From Anaerolinea sp. (GTDB lineage Bacteria; Chloroflexota; Anaerolineae; Anaerolineales; Anaerolineaceae): 64,000 nucleotides of DNA. The stretch spans positions 26,611 to 90,610 of the forward strand of contig JARKOV010000149.1 of NCBI GenBank assembly GCA_029975965.1, read 5' to 3'. This document shows positions 33,892-43,762 of the stretch, piece by piece. The notes below the pieces were generated by a model, which did not search any database, was not told the DNA's origin, and was given only the letters and a program-made list of their open reading frames with translations. The position numbers and the translations under genes are program-made. Position 1 is the first letter of the stretch; every line of letters starts with the position of its first letter.

Positions 33892-34404
33892 TTATTCCTT
33901 GGGCTTGGGCTTGCGCACGTTGATTTCGTCAAAATTGAAGGTGTATTGGACTTCCTCGTAACCCAGCGGGTAGTCCTTGCGCAGGGGGTGACCCTGCCAA
34001 TCGTATGGCATGATGATGCGGCGCATATCAGAATGACCGCTGAAGGTCACGCCGAACATATCGAAGATCTCGCGCTCGAACCAGTTCGCACCCGGGTAAA
34101 CCCCTTCAACGGTGGGGCTGTGGGGGGCATTTCCATCCAGCGGGACACGCAGGCAGAGGATCAGCGTCTGGCCGAGGGATCGCAGGTGATAAACGAGATG
34201 GAAACGGGGCGCCTCCTGCGGAAAATAATCGACGGCGGTGATGTCGACAAGCTGGTTGAAGCCAAATTCGTCGCGCAGAGTTTGTAAGACCTCTACAATG
34301 CGTTCCGAGGTCACGAACAACGTGACCTCGCCGCGAAATTCTTCCACCCGGGCGTTGAAACGCTCCTGGATGGCGGTTACCGAAGGCTGAAGATTGGTTT
34401 CCAT
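33892..34404 (-). CDS. nuoC: NADH-quinone oxidoreductase subunit C
   Basis: The 30-kDa-type subunit of the peripheral arm, 170 residues, ending with the family signature ERE-IFDMFGVTFSGHSDMRRI and DWQGHPLRKDYPLGYEEV near 122 to 155. The start was placed at the ATG after AGGGGCGCAC, 8 bases beyond nuoB; an upstream in-frame extension overlaps nuoB and is rejected. Confidence 0.96.
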   Translation of the reverse strand: METNLQPSVTAIQERFNARVEEFRGEVTLFVTSERIVEVLQTLRDEFGFNQLVDITAVDYFPQEAPRFHLVYHLRSLGQTLILCLRVPLDGNAPHSPTVEGVYPGANWFEREIFDMFGVTFSGHSDMRRIIMPYDWQGHPLRKDYPLGYEEVQYTFNFDEINVRKPKPKE

Positions 34405-34412
34405 GTGCGCCC

Positions 34413-34895
34413 CTACGCCCAGCGGTTGATTTTCTCTTGCTTGACTTTCTCGTGGAGGGTGATGATGCCGTGCAGCAGCCCTTCGGGTCGCGGGGGGCAA
34501 CCGGCGATGTAGACTTCGACCGGCACGATCTCATCCACACCTTGCAAGATGGCGTAATTGTTGAAAACCCCCCCACAGGATGCGCAGTCGCCTAAGGCGA
34601 TCACCCATTTGGGATTGGGCATCTGGTCGTACAACTGGCGCAGCACGGGGGCCATTTTGCGGCTCACCCGGCCGGCGACGATCATTAAATCGGACTGGCG
34701 CGGGCTGGCGCGCATCAGCTCCATGCCAAAACGGCTCATATCGTAACTCGAGGCTTGCGCCGCCATCATCTCGATCGCGCAGCAGGCCAGCCCAAAAAGC
34801 ATCGGCCACATGGAATTGGTGCGCGACCAGTTGACAACCTGCTCCAGGTTGGTGGTCAACACCCCCATGGTGCCGAGTTTCTGTTCTACTCCCAT
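34413..34895 (-). CDS. nuoB: NADH-quinone oxidoreductase subunit B
   Basis: Carries cluster N2, the last iron-sulfur centre before quinone; 160 residues. Ligands: the adjacent Cys pair in [11 protein letters not shown] near 37, [12 protein letters not shown] near 100 and [12 protein letters not shown] near 133. Overlaps nuoA by 10 bases. Confidence 0.97.
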   Translation of the reverse strand: MGVEQKLGTMGVLTTNLEQVVNWSRTNSMWPMLFGLACCAIEMMAAQASSYDMSRFGMELMRASPRQSDLMIVAGRVSRKMAPVLRQLYDQMPNPKWVIALGDCASCGGVFNNYAILQGVDEIVPVEVYIAGCPPRPEGLLHGIITLHEKVKQEKINRWA

Positions 34896-35242
34896 TCCAG
34901 TGCTCCTTTCTTCCAGGCATATAAATGCGCCACCTCTAAAACGATCACAAAGCTAATGATGAGCACCAGCCCGGGCATTCCGAGCTCGCGGAAGGAGACC
35001 GCCCAGGGCAGGAAGAACACAACTTCGATGTCGAACAGGATGAACAAAACCGCAATCAGGTAATAGCGCACGTTCATGCGCCGCGTCCCCGGTCCGTAGG
35101 GAACCATGCCGGATTCATAGGGCATCGACTTCTTGCCGCTCGGGCGACGCGGGCCAAACAGGTAACCGAGCGAAACCGCAATGAAGGCGATGACCAATGC
35201 TAAAGCGATGATTACGACCAGGGGGAGATAATCGTCAAGCAT
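34886..35242 (-). CDS. nuoA: NADH-quinone oxidoreductase subunit A
   Basis: First gene of the nuo operon, 118 residues with three membrane helices ([66 protein letters not shown]). The loop [20 protein letters not shown] includes the conserved ESG. A ribosome site GGAAGGAATATTGCC precedes the ATG and a promoter lies 45 to 75 bases upstream. Confidence 0.97.
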   Translation of the reverse strand: MLDDYLPLVVIIALALVIAFIAVSLGYLFGPRRPSGKKSMPYESGMVPYGPGTRRMNVRYYLIAVLFILFDIEVVFFLPWAVSFRELGMPGLVLIISFVIVLEVAHLYAWKKGALEWE

Positions 35243-35289
35243 GGCAATATTCCTTCCAAGCTTATCTAATTACTCTTGCTAGATGAAGT

Positions 35290-35318
35290 AGTATATCATA
35301 GGTTGAAAATGGTGGCAA
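35290..35318 (-). promoter_or_regulatory. Promoter of the nuo operon
   Basis: On the minus strand TTGCCA (35313-35318), a 17-base spacer, then TATACT (35290-35295). Transcription would begin near 35283, giving a leader of about 40 bases with a good ribosome site. Confidence 0.55.
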
Positions 35319-35392
35319 ATTTCACAAATATAATCTTTCAATTAGGATAGAAATTATTGGAATAACCAACCGTATCGGGCATTTTCGCTCTT

Positions 35393-35409
35393 CTCAACCG
35401 CCGGTTGAG
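35393..35409. promoter_or_regulatory. Palindrome with CGGTTGAG half-sites, candidate operator
   Basis: Perfect inverted repeat CTCAACCG-C-CGGTTGAG in the region between nuoA and the XRE regulator. Further copies of the half-site occur at 35425-35431 (CTCAACC) and 35505-35512 (CGGTTGAG), on both sides of the regulator's predicted promoter. Confidence 0.45.
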
Positions 35410-35440
35410 CCACAGGTTACTCCACTCAACCAACGATTGA

Positions 35441-35469
35441 TTGCCTTTCACACGTCGAGATGGTAGAGT
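35441..35469 (+). promoter_or_regulatory. Promoter of the XRE regulator
   Basis: TTGCCT (35441-35446), 17-base spacer, TAGAGT (35464-35469). Start of transcription would be near 35476. The 35243-35648 stretch of about 400 bases holds no convincing gene; besides these sites it contains a possible 12-codon reading frame at 35480-35518. Confidence 0.45.
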
Positions 35470-35648
35470 GGAACCGTTCATGAACAAAAATATTTCTGCT
35501 CAGGCGGTTGAGGAATAAGCGCCCCAAATGCGGGCTCTCCCCAGCCAGGGCTGAGTGGTTACCACAAGAACAACGCTGCCGTATAGCTGCCCTGGCAGGG
35601 GTAGAGCCTGAGGCGGCGGAATCCAAGTCATTTGAAAGGAAGTGTGAG

Positions 35649-36848
35649 ATGATCGACGCGAAAAAAACGGGAGCCTACATTTCCAGGCTGCGCAGGCAAA
35701 AAGATTGGACTCAGAGCGAGCTGGCAGAGCGCCTGCATGTGACCCCGCAGGCGGTCTCCCGCTGGGAGACCGGCGATTCGTTTCCTGACATTACCCTGTT
35801 ACCGGAGATCGCCCAGGCTTTCCAGGTGAGCGTGGACAGCCTGCTCAACGGTCAGCCGGACAGCATTTTCCGCGACCGAAGCCGGGTAACCCCGGGAGAC
35901 ATTGCCAGCGAGATCGCCAGAGGAAACGTGGAAAACGTGGGAAAGCTGCTCCAGGAGAAGAAGGCGGATCTCCAGTCATTGATCGACGTCGCACCGCTGA
36001 CCCGCCCAAGCACCATGGACCGCGTGGTGGAAAACCTGGGGAGCATCCATTTCAGCATGGAGCAAATCGTCGGGCTGGCGCCATTTGTCGGGGAAGATGT
36101 GCTGGATTCGCTGGTCGAGCAGGTGGTTGACGAAAAGCTGGACCGCGAGTACCTGGGGCATCTCGCCCCATTCTTATCGCGTGAGACGCTGGATCACCTG
36201 GTCAACCGGGCGATCGACGGGGAGATCGGGGCTGATTTTGTCACCGAGCTGGCGCCCTTTCTAAGTAAGCAGACTCTGGACGGGCTGGTCGATCGTGTTC
36301 AAGAAGGCGGATTCGGCGGCGCCGAGTTGGAGGACCTTGCCCCGTTCTTGAGCAAAGATTCGCTTGATAAGCTGGTGGAGAAAGCATTGACCGGCGAAGT
36401 CGACGCGGATATTCTGGTGCGGCTGGCTCCCTTTCTTCGCAGTGAAACCCTCGAGCGTTTTGCCGTTCGCATCCAGGAGGGGACGCTCGATCAGCGCCAT
36501 CTCGAAGACCTGGCGCCGTTTCTGAGCAAAGAAACCCTCGAGCGGCTGGTATTTGAGAATTCTACCGGCGAAATGGATGTCCACATGCTGCGGCGCATGG
36601 CGCCATTTCTGCGTAGAGAAGCCCTCGATCGCCTGGTCGACCAGGTTTCGGAAGGCAAGTTGGAGGCGGGGCACCTGGTCGAATTGGCTCCCTTTCTCAG
36701 CCGCGAGGGGATCCGTAAGCTTATCCAACACGTCGAGACTGGGGCTATCAGCCCAGAAATCGTTGTGGAGATGGCCCCTTTTATAGACAAGGAGACGCTG
36801 GGCGCGCTGATCCGCCAGTCGATGCAGGGGAAAGAACAACGAGAGTAA
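35649..36848 (+). CDS. XRE-family regulator with nine C-terminal 29-residue repeats
   Basis: Residues 8 to 68 form an XRE/Cro helix-turn-helix (YISRLRRQKDWTQSELAERL, VTPQAVSRWETGDSFPD), as in lambda repressor-like proteins. From residue 143 to the end lie eight complete 29-residue units and a ninth that is cut short, each opening with L/M-A-P-F-L-S-x-E-T-L-D-x-L-V and rich in Glu and Asp; a more worn copy precedes them from about 114. Each unit probably makes two short helices, giving a solenoid for protein or ligand binding. The start is the ATG after AAAGGAAG. Candidate operators are upstream. Targets and signal unknown. Confidence 0.82.
   Translation: MIDAKKTGAYISRLRRQKDWTQSELAERLHVTPQAVSRWETGDSFPDITLLPEIAQAFQVSVDSLLNGQPDSIFRDRSRVTPGDIASEIARGNVENVGKLLQEKKADLQSLIDVAPLTRPSTMDRVVENLGSIHFSMEQIVGLAPFVGEDVLDSLVEQVVDEKLDREYLGHLAPFLSRETLDHLVNRAIDGEIGADFVTELAPFLSKQTLDGLVDRVQEGGFGGAELEDLAPFLSKDSLDKLVEKALTGEVDADILVRLAPFLRSETLERFAVRIQEGTLDQRHLEDLAPFLSKETLERLVFENSTGEMDVHMLRRMAPFLRREALDRLVDQVSEGKLEAGHLVELAPFLSREGIRKLIQHVETGAISPEIVVEMAPFIDKETLGALIRQSMQGKEQRE
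36075..36845 (+). repeat. Tandem 87-bp coding repeats (29-residue units)
   Basis: Eight full units plus one partial in the regulator gene. Units differ at the DNA level, so they are old and kept by selection on the protein. Confidence 0.85.
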
Positions 36849-36868
36849 TTGAACGGTCAACATCCTCT

Positions 36869-36903
36869 GCGGCGAGGGCGCAGCGCCGCTGCGCCCTTGC
36901 CGC
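36869..36903. terminator. GC-rich hairpin between convergent genes
   Basis: Fifteen-base arms (36869-36883 and 36889-36903), all paired if one G-T wobble is allowed, with a 5-base loop. Lies between the XRE gene and the glycosyltransferase-like gene. No T-run. Confidence 0.55.
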
Positions 36904-36920
36904 ATGATCGCCCCCAACGG

Positions 36921-38759
36921 TCACTGCAAACCCTCGATGGAATAAATCGAAACGCCCTGCTCGCGATACAAGAGGGTCAGTCGCGGGCAACCGTCCAGCG
37001 CCGAGGCCTGCAGGCTGCCCTTCCCATCGTGAAGGTACACATGGCTTAGCTGTGCGTCGCGGACGATGTCCCAAAAGGCGGGGGTGCAGCCTGAGAGTTC
37101 CTGCGCCTCGTCAGCCAGGCGGTTGGTCTTGGCCACGCTTTCCGGGGATTCCCACATGTAAGGGACGGGCGGGACGACGGTGTAAAAACCGGCGAAGGGC
37201 ATCAGCCAGTAACCCCCGTCGGTTCCGCGTTCGATCGAGCCTTGCCAGGATGTCGAGTTGATATAAAACCTGGCCGTCTCCGGGATGTTGGCGCGCGCCC
37301 ATTCGAGCGCGACCAAATCGGCCCGATCGGCGATGACCGTGCCGGGGTTGACGATGGAGCGCATTTCCCGCACGCCCCAGGCCAGCAGCAAAGCAGTGAC
37401 CAGGGCCAGCCCAGCCTGCCCCAACCAGGGCCGCGCTCGCCTCCCAAGCAATTCGGCCCCGCTACCCAGCAGATCGGCCAGGTAGATGGCGGCCGGGGCG
37501 AACAAAACAATGACGTATAAATCGGGGCGAAACGGCCCCAGGCGAACCGCAAAAGGTTGCGAGAAGAAGAGCATCAGCAGCGTCCAGGCGCTGAAAAAGT
37601 GCAGGCTGCGTTTGCGCGATGCGAAAAGCAGCCCGGCTCCCGCGACGGCCAGGAGGATGTGATTGTAGCGCGGCCCGGTCAGGCTGATGATGTAATTCCA
37701 ATCACTGGCCTGCACGGCCACATTGATTCCGCGCAGGGTGGCCTGGTTGAGATTGTCCTGCAAGGCGCGCAGAAGCCAGGGCAATGCCAGCATTCCGCCG
37801 GCCAGCGACCATCCGGCCAGTTGCCAGGGCAATGCACGAAAATTGCGCTGGGCGATGGGCTTTCCCAATCCGGCTGCTCCCAGCACCAGGAGGAACAAGA
37901 GGATGAAAACCACCGCCAGGTACTGGCTTAAGCAGACCCCGGCGGTCAACAGCATGAGCTGTACGCCGATGCGCCGGTCGAGAGGCTGGCGGTACAGTTC
38001 CAAGGCGGTGGCCATGGCCGGAAAGAGCACGACCAGACCGGTGGAGAGGGTGTAGCGCCCCCAGGTGAGGTAATACGCCGGCATGTGCAGCACGAAGCCG
38101 GTGAGCAACGCGGCTACCCCGGCGGCTTTCCAGTCCAGCCCCAAAGCCCGGGCCAGGCGGTAAATGGACAGCGCAATCAACGCGTTGACCGCCTGGCCGA
38201 AGACCAGGACGGTCTGTTCGGGGGGCAGGCCGGTCCAGGCGGCGAAGGCGGCGGCGATCAGGTGGAAGCCGTAGTGATAAGAGAAGGGGGCGTCGAGATA
38301 GGGCAGCAGGTCGCCGGGCACCCCACCGTGTTCGAGGATCACCCGCACAATCAAGGTGTGGTGGACCGAGTCGACCCAGTTGGGCAAAACCAGGTCGCGT
38401 GCCTGGTACAGGCGAAACCAGACCAGGGTCGCCAGACCTACCCCGGCGGCGAGGAGCGCCCCCAGGTTGACCAACCATTCTCGGCGAGACAGGCGCGGAA
38501 GCCCGCGGTAGACCAGCGCGGCGAAGAAAGTTGCCAGGCACACCCCATAGAGGAAGGCGGTACCCAGCGCGCCGGGCCGGAGGCCGAACAAGAAGCCAAC
38601 CAGGCCGGCCAGCGCGGTGAGGGAGACGCTCAGGCCCGCCGCATCCGCCAGGAGCGCGACCGGATCGGCGAATGATTCTCTCCGTTTTAGCCAGGCCAGG
38701 CAGGCCAGGCCAGGGAGGAACAGCACGATGATCCCTGCGCCGATGTGGGCCAGGTTCAC
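36921..38759 (-). CDS. Large membrane protein, putative GT-C-type glycosyltransferase
   Basis: A 612-residue protein with about 12 to 14 hydrophobic helices (IGAGIIVLFLPGLACLAWL, LTALAGLVGFLFGL, GVCLSQYLAVVFILLFLLVLGAAGL) and a soluble C-terminal domain of about 130 residues. The loop LPNWVDSVHHTLIVRVILEHGGVP followed by SYHYGFHL is like the acidic/His first loops of GT-C enzymes. No exact family can be named. The start is GTG after GGAGGGCCAC; an ATG 21 codons upstream lies before the likely -10 TACACT and is rejected. It is the last gene on this strand before a convergent pair. Confidence 0.6.
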   Translation of the reverse strand: MNLAHIGAGIIVLFLPGLACLAWLKRRESFADPVALLADAAGLSVSLTALAGLVGFLFGLRPGALGTAFLYGVCLATFFAALVYRGLPRLSRREWLVNLGALLAAGVGLATLVWFRLYQARDLVLPNWVDSVHHTLIVRVILEHGGVPGDLLPYLDAPFSYHYGFHLIAAAFAAWTGLPPEQTVLVFGQAVNALIALSIYRLARALGLDWKAAGVAALLTGFVLHMPAYYLTWGRYTLSTGLVVLFPAMATALELYRQPLDRRIGVQLMLLTAGVCLSQYLAVVFILLFLLVLGAAGLGKPIAQRNFRALPWQLAGWSLAGGMLALPWLLRALQDNLNQATLRGINVAVQASDWNYIISLTGPRYNHILLAVAGAGLLFASRKRSLHFFSAWTLLMLFFSQPFAVRLGPFRPDLYVIVLFAPAAIYLADLLGSGAELLGRRARPWLGQAGLALVTALLLAWGVREMRSIVNPGTVIADRADLVALEWARANIPETARFYINSTSWQGSIERGTDGGYWLMPFAGFYTVVPPVPYMWESPESVAKTNRLADEAQELSGCTPAFWDIVRDAQLSHVYLHDGKGSLQASALDGCPRLTLLYREQGVSIYSIEGLQ

Positions 38760-38850
38760 GTGGCCCTCCAGCTCACGGAGACAGTGTAATTTATTTTCTG
38801 TAACTTGCGGGCATTGCCCCACATTTTACAGGAAAATTGAAACACAATCC

Positions 38851-39570
38851 TCACGGATAGGCGGGGAAGGTCGGGTCTGGGGGTGGGGGATAAGGCGTGT
38901 TTGCGGGTGGTTGGGTGGCTGTGGGTGGCGGATTGGTCGCCGTCGGGGGCACAAGCGTAGGAAAGGACGCCGTAGCGGTGGGCTGTCTCGTCGGGGTAGG
39001 CGGCATGGCAGTGTGAGTCGGTCCATTGCCTGCCGGCGTGCGGGTGGGCGTCGGGGTGCGGGTCGGCGTGGTGATCGTCACCTGCGTGCGACCCGGGGAG
39101 GCTGTCAGGGTCGGCGTGGGGGACAGGCTGGCGGTGAACGACGCGGTGGGTGTGGGCGTGGCGGGCGGCGGGGTGGCGAGCGCGGGTGGGGTGGGCGTGG
39201 TGGAGGGCTGGGGCGACGGCTGCAGGGTGGGCCACAAGGTGGCAAGTGGGGTCGCCGTGGGCACAGGCGTCAGCAGGCGCGCCACCAGCCCAGGGAAGGG
39301 ATCGGTGGGTTGAGGGGCCAGGTCGCGGGCGGCCTCGCCGATCAGACCCAGGCCGAGCGCCACGGGGCGCAATCCGCGCAGGTTGGCGGAGTAATCGGCG
39401 CGCAGGGAAGAATGGAGCGATACCGGCAGCAGCCGGGTGGTTTGCAGCCAGTTTGGCGAGAAGACAAACGCGCCCAATCCAAATAAGCCGCCCGCCAGGA
39501 GCAGGAGAAAGATGGCGCTCCAGTAGAGCTGGCGCGAGCGCGGGACGCGATTGAGCGGCATGGCTCTCAC
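38851..39570 (-). CDS. Membrane-anchored Pro/Thr-rich protein
   Basis: A 239-residue protein: a short basic N-terminus, one membrane helix (LYWSAIFLLLLAGGLFGLGAFVF, about 15 to 37), a 60-residue folded-looking part, and from about residue 100 a stalk made almost only of Pro, Thr, Ala and Ser. The stop of the cyclase gene overlaps its GTG start as GTGA, so the pair is translationally coupled; a second possible start is ATG at 39561. No known domain. It may be an extracellular partner of the cyclase. Confidence 0.65.
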   Translation of the reverse strand: MRAMPLNRVPRSRQLYWSAIFLLLLAGGLFGLGAFVFSPNWLQTTRLLPVSLHSSLRADYSANLRGLRPVALGLGLIGEAARDLAPQPTDPFPGLVARLLTPVPTATPLATLWPTLQPSPQPSTTPTPPALATPPPATPTPTASFTASLSPTPTLTASPGRTQVTITTPTRTPTPTRTPAGNGPTHTAMPPTPTRQPTATASFPTLVPPTATNPPPTATQPPANTPYPPPPDPTFPAYP

Positions 39571-41783
39571 AGCATGCCCTCCCAGCCGTTGTAACTGCGC
39601 GGCGGAAGCAGCCGGTAAACCTGGATTTTTTCCAGCTTTCCGCGCACCTGGTGGTAGCCGAGCGGCTCGAAGGCGAACTTAACCTGGTTTTCGGCCAGGG
39701 AGCTGTAGGTGGCATGGCTGACGAGGATCGCAGAGCAGTCGAAAAGTCCACGGGTCAATGACTCCAGGCGTTGGGCGGTGTTGACGGTGTCGCCAATCAC
39801 AGTATAGTGCAAACGGTCGCTCGTGCCCAGGCCGCCGGCGAGCACCACGCCGGTGTTGACCCCAATGCCCGTGATCAGTTGCGGCTCGCCTCGCGCGCGG
39901 CGCTGGTTGTTGAGGCGGTCGATTGCCTCCAGCATCTCAGAGGCCGCCTGGCAGGCCGCCAGGGCGCTCTGCTTGGGGTTGAGCAGGCGGGGCAGGGTGC
40001 CGAAGAACGCCAGCATGGCGTCGCCCTCGAACTGGTTGACCACGCCGCCGTAGTTGGTGACGATCGGCACGATCTGGCTGAAATATTCGTTCAGCCAGTT
40101 GAACACCGTCGAGGGATCAATTTTTTCGGACAGGGTGGTGAAGCCGCGGATGTCGGTCATCAACAGGGTGGCGACGGCTTCCTGGCCTTCCAGGCGCAGG
40201 CTGCCCGAAGAGAACGTCTGGCGAAGCTGCTCGCGCACCTCTGGCGAGACGGTGCGACCGAGCAAATCGCGGTAAATCGCCCCTTCCTGCAGGCCGGCGA
40301 CCATGTAATTGAACGATTTAGCCAGGATGGATAACTCGTCGTCACCGCCGGCATCCACTTTCACTTCCAGGTTACCGTTGGCCACCTCGGAAGAGGCGTC
40401 TACCAGTTTCATCAACGGTCGGGTGATCAACCCGGAGACATACACGCCGACGACGATCACCAGCAAGATCGCCGCCGCGACCATCAGGAAAATCTCTACC
40501 TGAGTGGCGCGGCTGGTGCGCACCAGGAAGGCCTGCGCGAGGGATACACCCACCACGCCCAGGTCGCTGCCCCCGCGCACCTCCCAGGGAGCGAAGATCT
40601 CGGTGTAGCGCAGGTTCGAGAGGGTCAGGTCGCGGGTCTGGCTGCTCTGATCCTGACCAGCCAGCGTGGCGAGGATCTTGTTCTGATCGAGGGTCAGCCC
40701 GTCGATGGCTGCCAGCAAGGTGGTGGCGACTGGACGACCTTGCAGGTCGTAAAAGGTCACGTCACTGAGCGTGTCCTGAGACAACTGGCGGGAAAGCGTG
40801 GTGAGCGATTTGCCGACCAGCGCCGCGCCCACCCGCTCGCCGGTGGGGGAGTAAACCGGCCCGGCGACGTAGAGCATCTCGCCCAGCGCGCTGCCGCCCC
40901 GACCAGCAAATTTATCACCGGCGGAGTCGTTTGCGCCCGCCAGCACCTTGCCAACAAATTCCCAGCCTGCGCATCCGTCGCCACCCTGGGTGGCCTCGTA
41001 ATCGCCAAGACCAGCCCCGGACTGGGTGAGCGTGAGCAGGCGGTTTCCCTGCAGGTCAAGGATGATGATCTCTTCTTCTTGGGAATTAGCCGCAACTGGC
41101 AGGAGCAGCTCGCGCAAAGCCTCTGGGTTGGCGGCCTGGATTGCTTCCGGCACGCCTTGGGTGTTGGAGGCAAGGCGAAGTGTCTCGAGCAGGCGGCTTT
41201 CTTCCTGGACGATCCAGTCCTGGCTCTGCAAGCCGGTTTTCACCAACTGGTTGAGGAAGCGGTCCTGGATCGATTCGAGCACCACGCGGCTCACCAGGTA
41301 CGCGCCGGCAAGGGCAAAGAGCATGGCAAGCATCAGGTAGGGCAGGGTGATCTTAACCCGCATCGGCAGGCGTACCTCGCCCGGTTTGGCTGCGGGCAGC
41401 GCGCGCGGGCGGCGCGGGATGGTGTCCTCGCTCAGGCGCTTGACGGCCTGGTCGATCCAGCGCGGGGCAAACGGCTGGCGCAGGAACACCTGCACGCCCT
41501 GCTCGCGCGCCTTCATCTCGCGCTGCAGGTCGGGGTACTTGTTGGTCATGATGACCTGCAAAGCCGGGAACGCAAGGCGGGCCTGGCGCAAGAAGGTATA
41601 CCACTCCTGGCTGGAGAAGTGCAGGTCCATCAGCATGAGATGCGGTTTGACCTGCTCCAGGAGTGCCTGCGCTTGCCCCAGCTCCCAGGCCTGCCAGACT
41701 TCGTCACCGCGCTGTTTGAAGAAGCGCGCGAGCGGCTGGGCAGTGCGCGTGTCAGTTTGCACCAAAAGAACTCGGATGGCCAT
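39567..41783 (-). CDS. Membrane adenylate/guanylate cyclase with N-terminal receiver-like domain
   Basis: A 738-residue class III nucleotide cyclase. Residues 1 to about 120 look like a response-regulator receiver, with Asp in LMLMDLHFSS near 54, but the acidic pair is weak (LLVQTDTR) and the signature lysine is replaced by glutamine (VFLRQPFAP), so phosphotransfer may be lost. Then a membrane helix (near 150), an extracytoplasmic sensor of about 240 residues, a second helix (near 430), a HAMP linker and the cyclase domain: MTDIRGFTTLSEKI, FEGDAMLAFFG and YTVIGDTVNTAQRLESL. Two metal-binding Asp are present. A TATAAT box on the minus strand is at 41806-41811. Whether it makes cAMP or cGMP is not clear from the residues seen. 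Confidence 0.88.
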   Translation of the reverse strand: MAIRVLLVQTDTRTAQPLARFFKQRGDEVWQAWELGQAQALLEQVKPHLMLMDLHFSSQEWYTFLRQARLAFPALQVIMTNKYPDLQREMKAREQGVQVFLRQPFAPRWIDQAVKRLSEDTIPRRPRALPAAKPGEVRLPMRVKITLPYLMLAMLFALAGAYLVSRVVLESIQDRFLNQLVKTGLQSQDWIVQEESRLLETLRLASNTQGVPEAIQAANPEALRELLLPVAANSQEEEIIILDLQGNRLLTLTQSGAGLGDYEATQGGDGCAGWEFVGKVLAGANDSAGDKFAGRGGSALGEMLYVAGPVYSPTGERVGAALVGKSLTTLSRQLSQDTLSDVTFYDLQGRPVATTLLAAIDGLTLDQNKILATLAGQDQSSQTRDLTLSNLRYTEIFAPWEVRGGSDLGVVGVSLAQAFLVRTSRATQVEIFLMVAAAILLVIVVGVYVSGLITRPLMKLVDASSEVANGNLEVKVDAGGDDELSILAKSFNYMVAGLQEGAIYRDLLGRTVSPEVREQLRQTFSSGSLRLEGQEAVATLLMTDIRGFTTLSEKIDPSTVFNWLNEYFSQIVPIVTNYGGVVNQFEGDAMLAFFGTLPRLLNPKQSALAACQAASEMLEAIDRLNNQRRARGEPQLITGIGVNTGVVLAGGLGTSDRLHYTVIGDTVNTAQRLESLTRGLFDCSAILVSHATYSSLAENQVKFAFEPLGYHQVRGKLEKIQVYRLLPPRSYNGWEGML

Positions 41784-41805
41784 ATCGATAGTTATCCGTT
41801 TATTT

Positions 41806-41811
41806 ATTATA
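41806..41811 (-). promoter_or_regulatory. -10 box of the cyclase gene
   Basis: TATAAT on the minus strand, 22 bases before the ATG; leader would be about 16 bases with little ribosome-site match. Confidence 0.5.
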
Positions 41812-41958
41812 AGAGAATGGTAATAAGAGCAACCTTATAAGTACCTTTCAATTGGAGACTGTCTGCATAGAAAAAACAACCGTAACTACTCAGCCAGAGG
41901 TGCAAGAGTGGGACTTCTCCTTTACTCACTGAGCTGTTCCACATAATCTATAAAAGAA

Positions 41959-41982
41959 AATCCCCCGCGCTGGCGGGGGATT
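41959..41982 (-). terminator. Intrinsic terminator of the sigma factor gene
   Basis: Ten-base arms AATCCCCCGC / GCGGGGGATT with a 4-base loop, followed on the minus strand by TTTTCTTTT. A textbook rho-independent terminator just past the sigma gene. Confidence 0.9.
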
Positions 41983-41996
41983 CGGGATGGTCTATC

Positions 41997-43637
<1,641 letters not shown>

Positions 43638-43643
43638 GGGTTA

Positions 43644-43649
43644 AATATA
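43644..43649 (-). promoter_or_regulatory. -10 box of the sigma factor gene, leaderless type
   Basis: TATATT on the minus strand ends 6 bases before the ATG. A TTGACA at 43657-43662 is too close to act as its -35. Confidence 0.5.
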
Positions 43650-43762
43650 CCACAATTGTCAAATTGGTTTAGAAAGGCGAAAAGTGGGTCCGGACCGCGT
43701 GAAGGTGCCTTCGCCGGCGAAAACAGCGCGGTGAAATTCAGGGTGCCTATTTAACACGGCGC

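Noticed and set aside
35508..35648. N-terminal extension of the XRE regulator from a TTG at 35508.
   Set aside because: The helix-turn-helix begins right after the ATG at 35649, which has AAAGGAAG in front; the extension has no family support.
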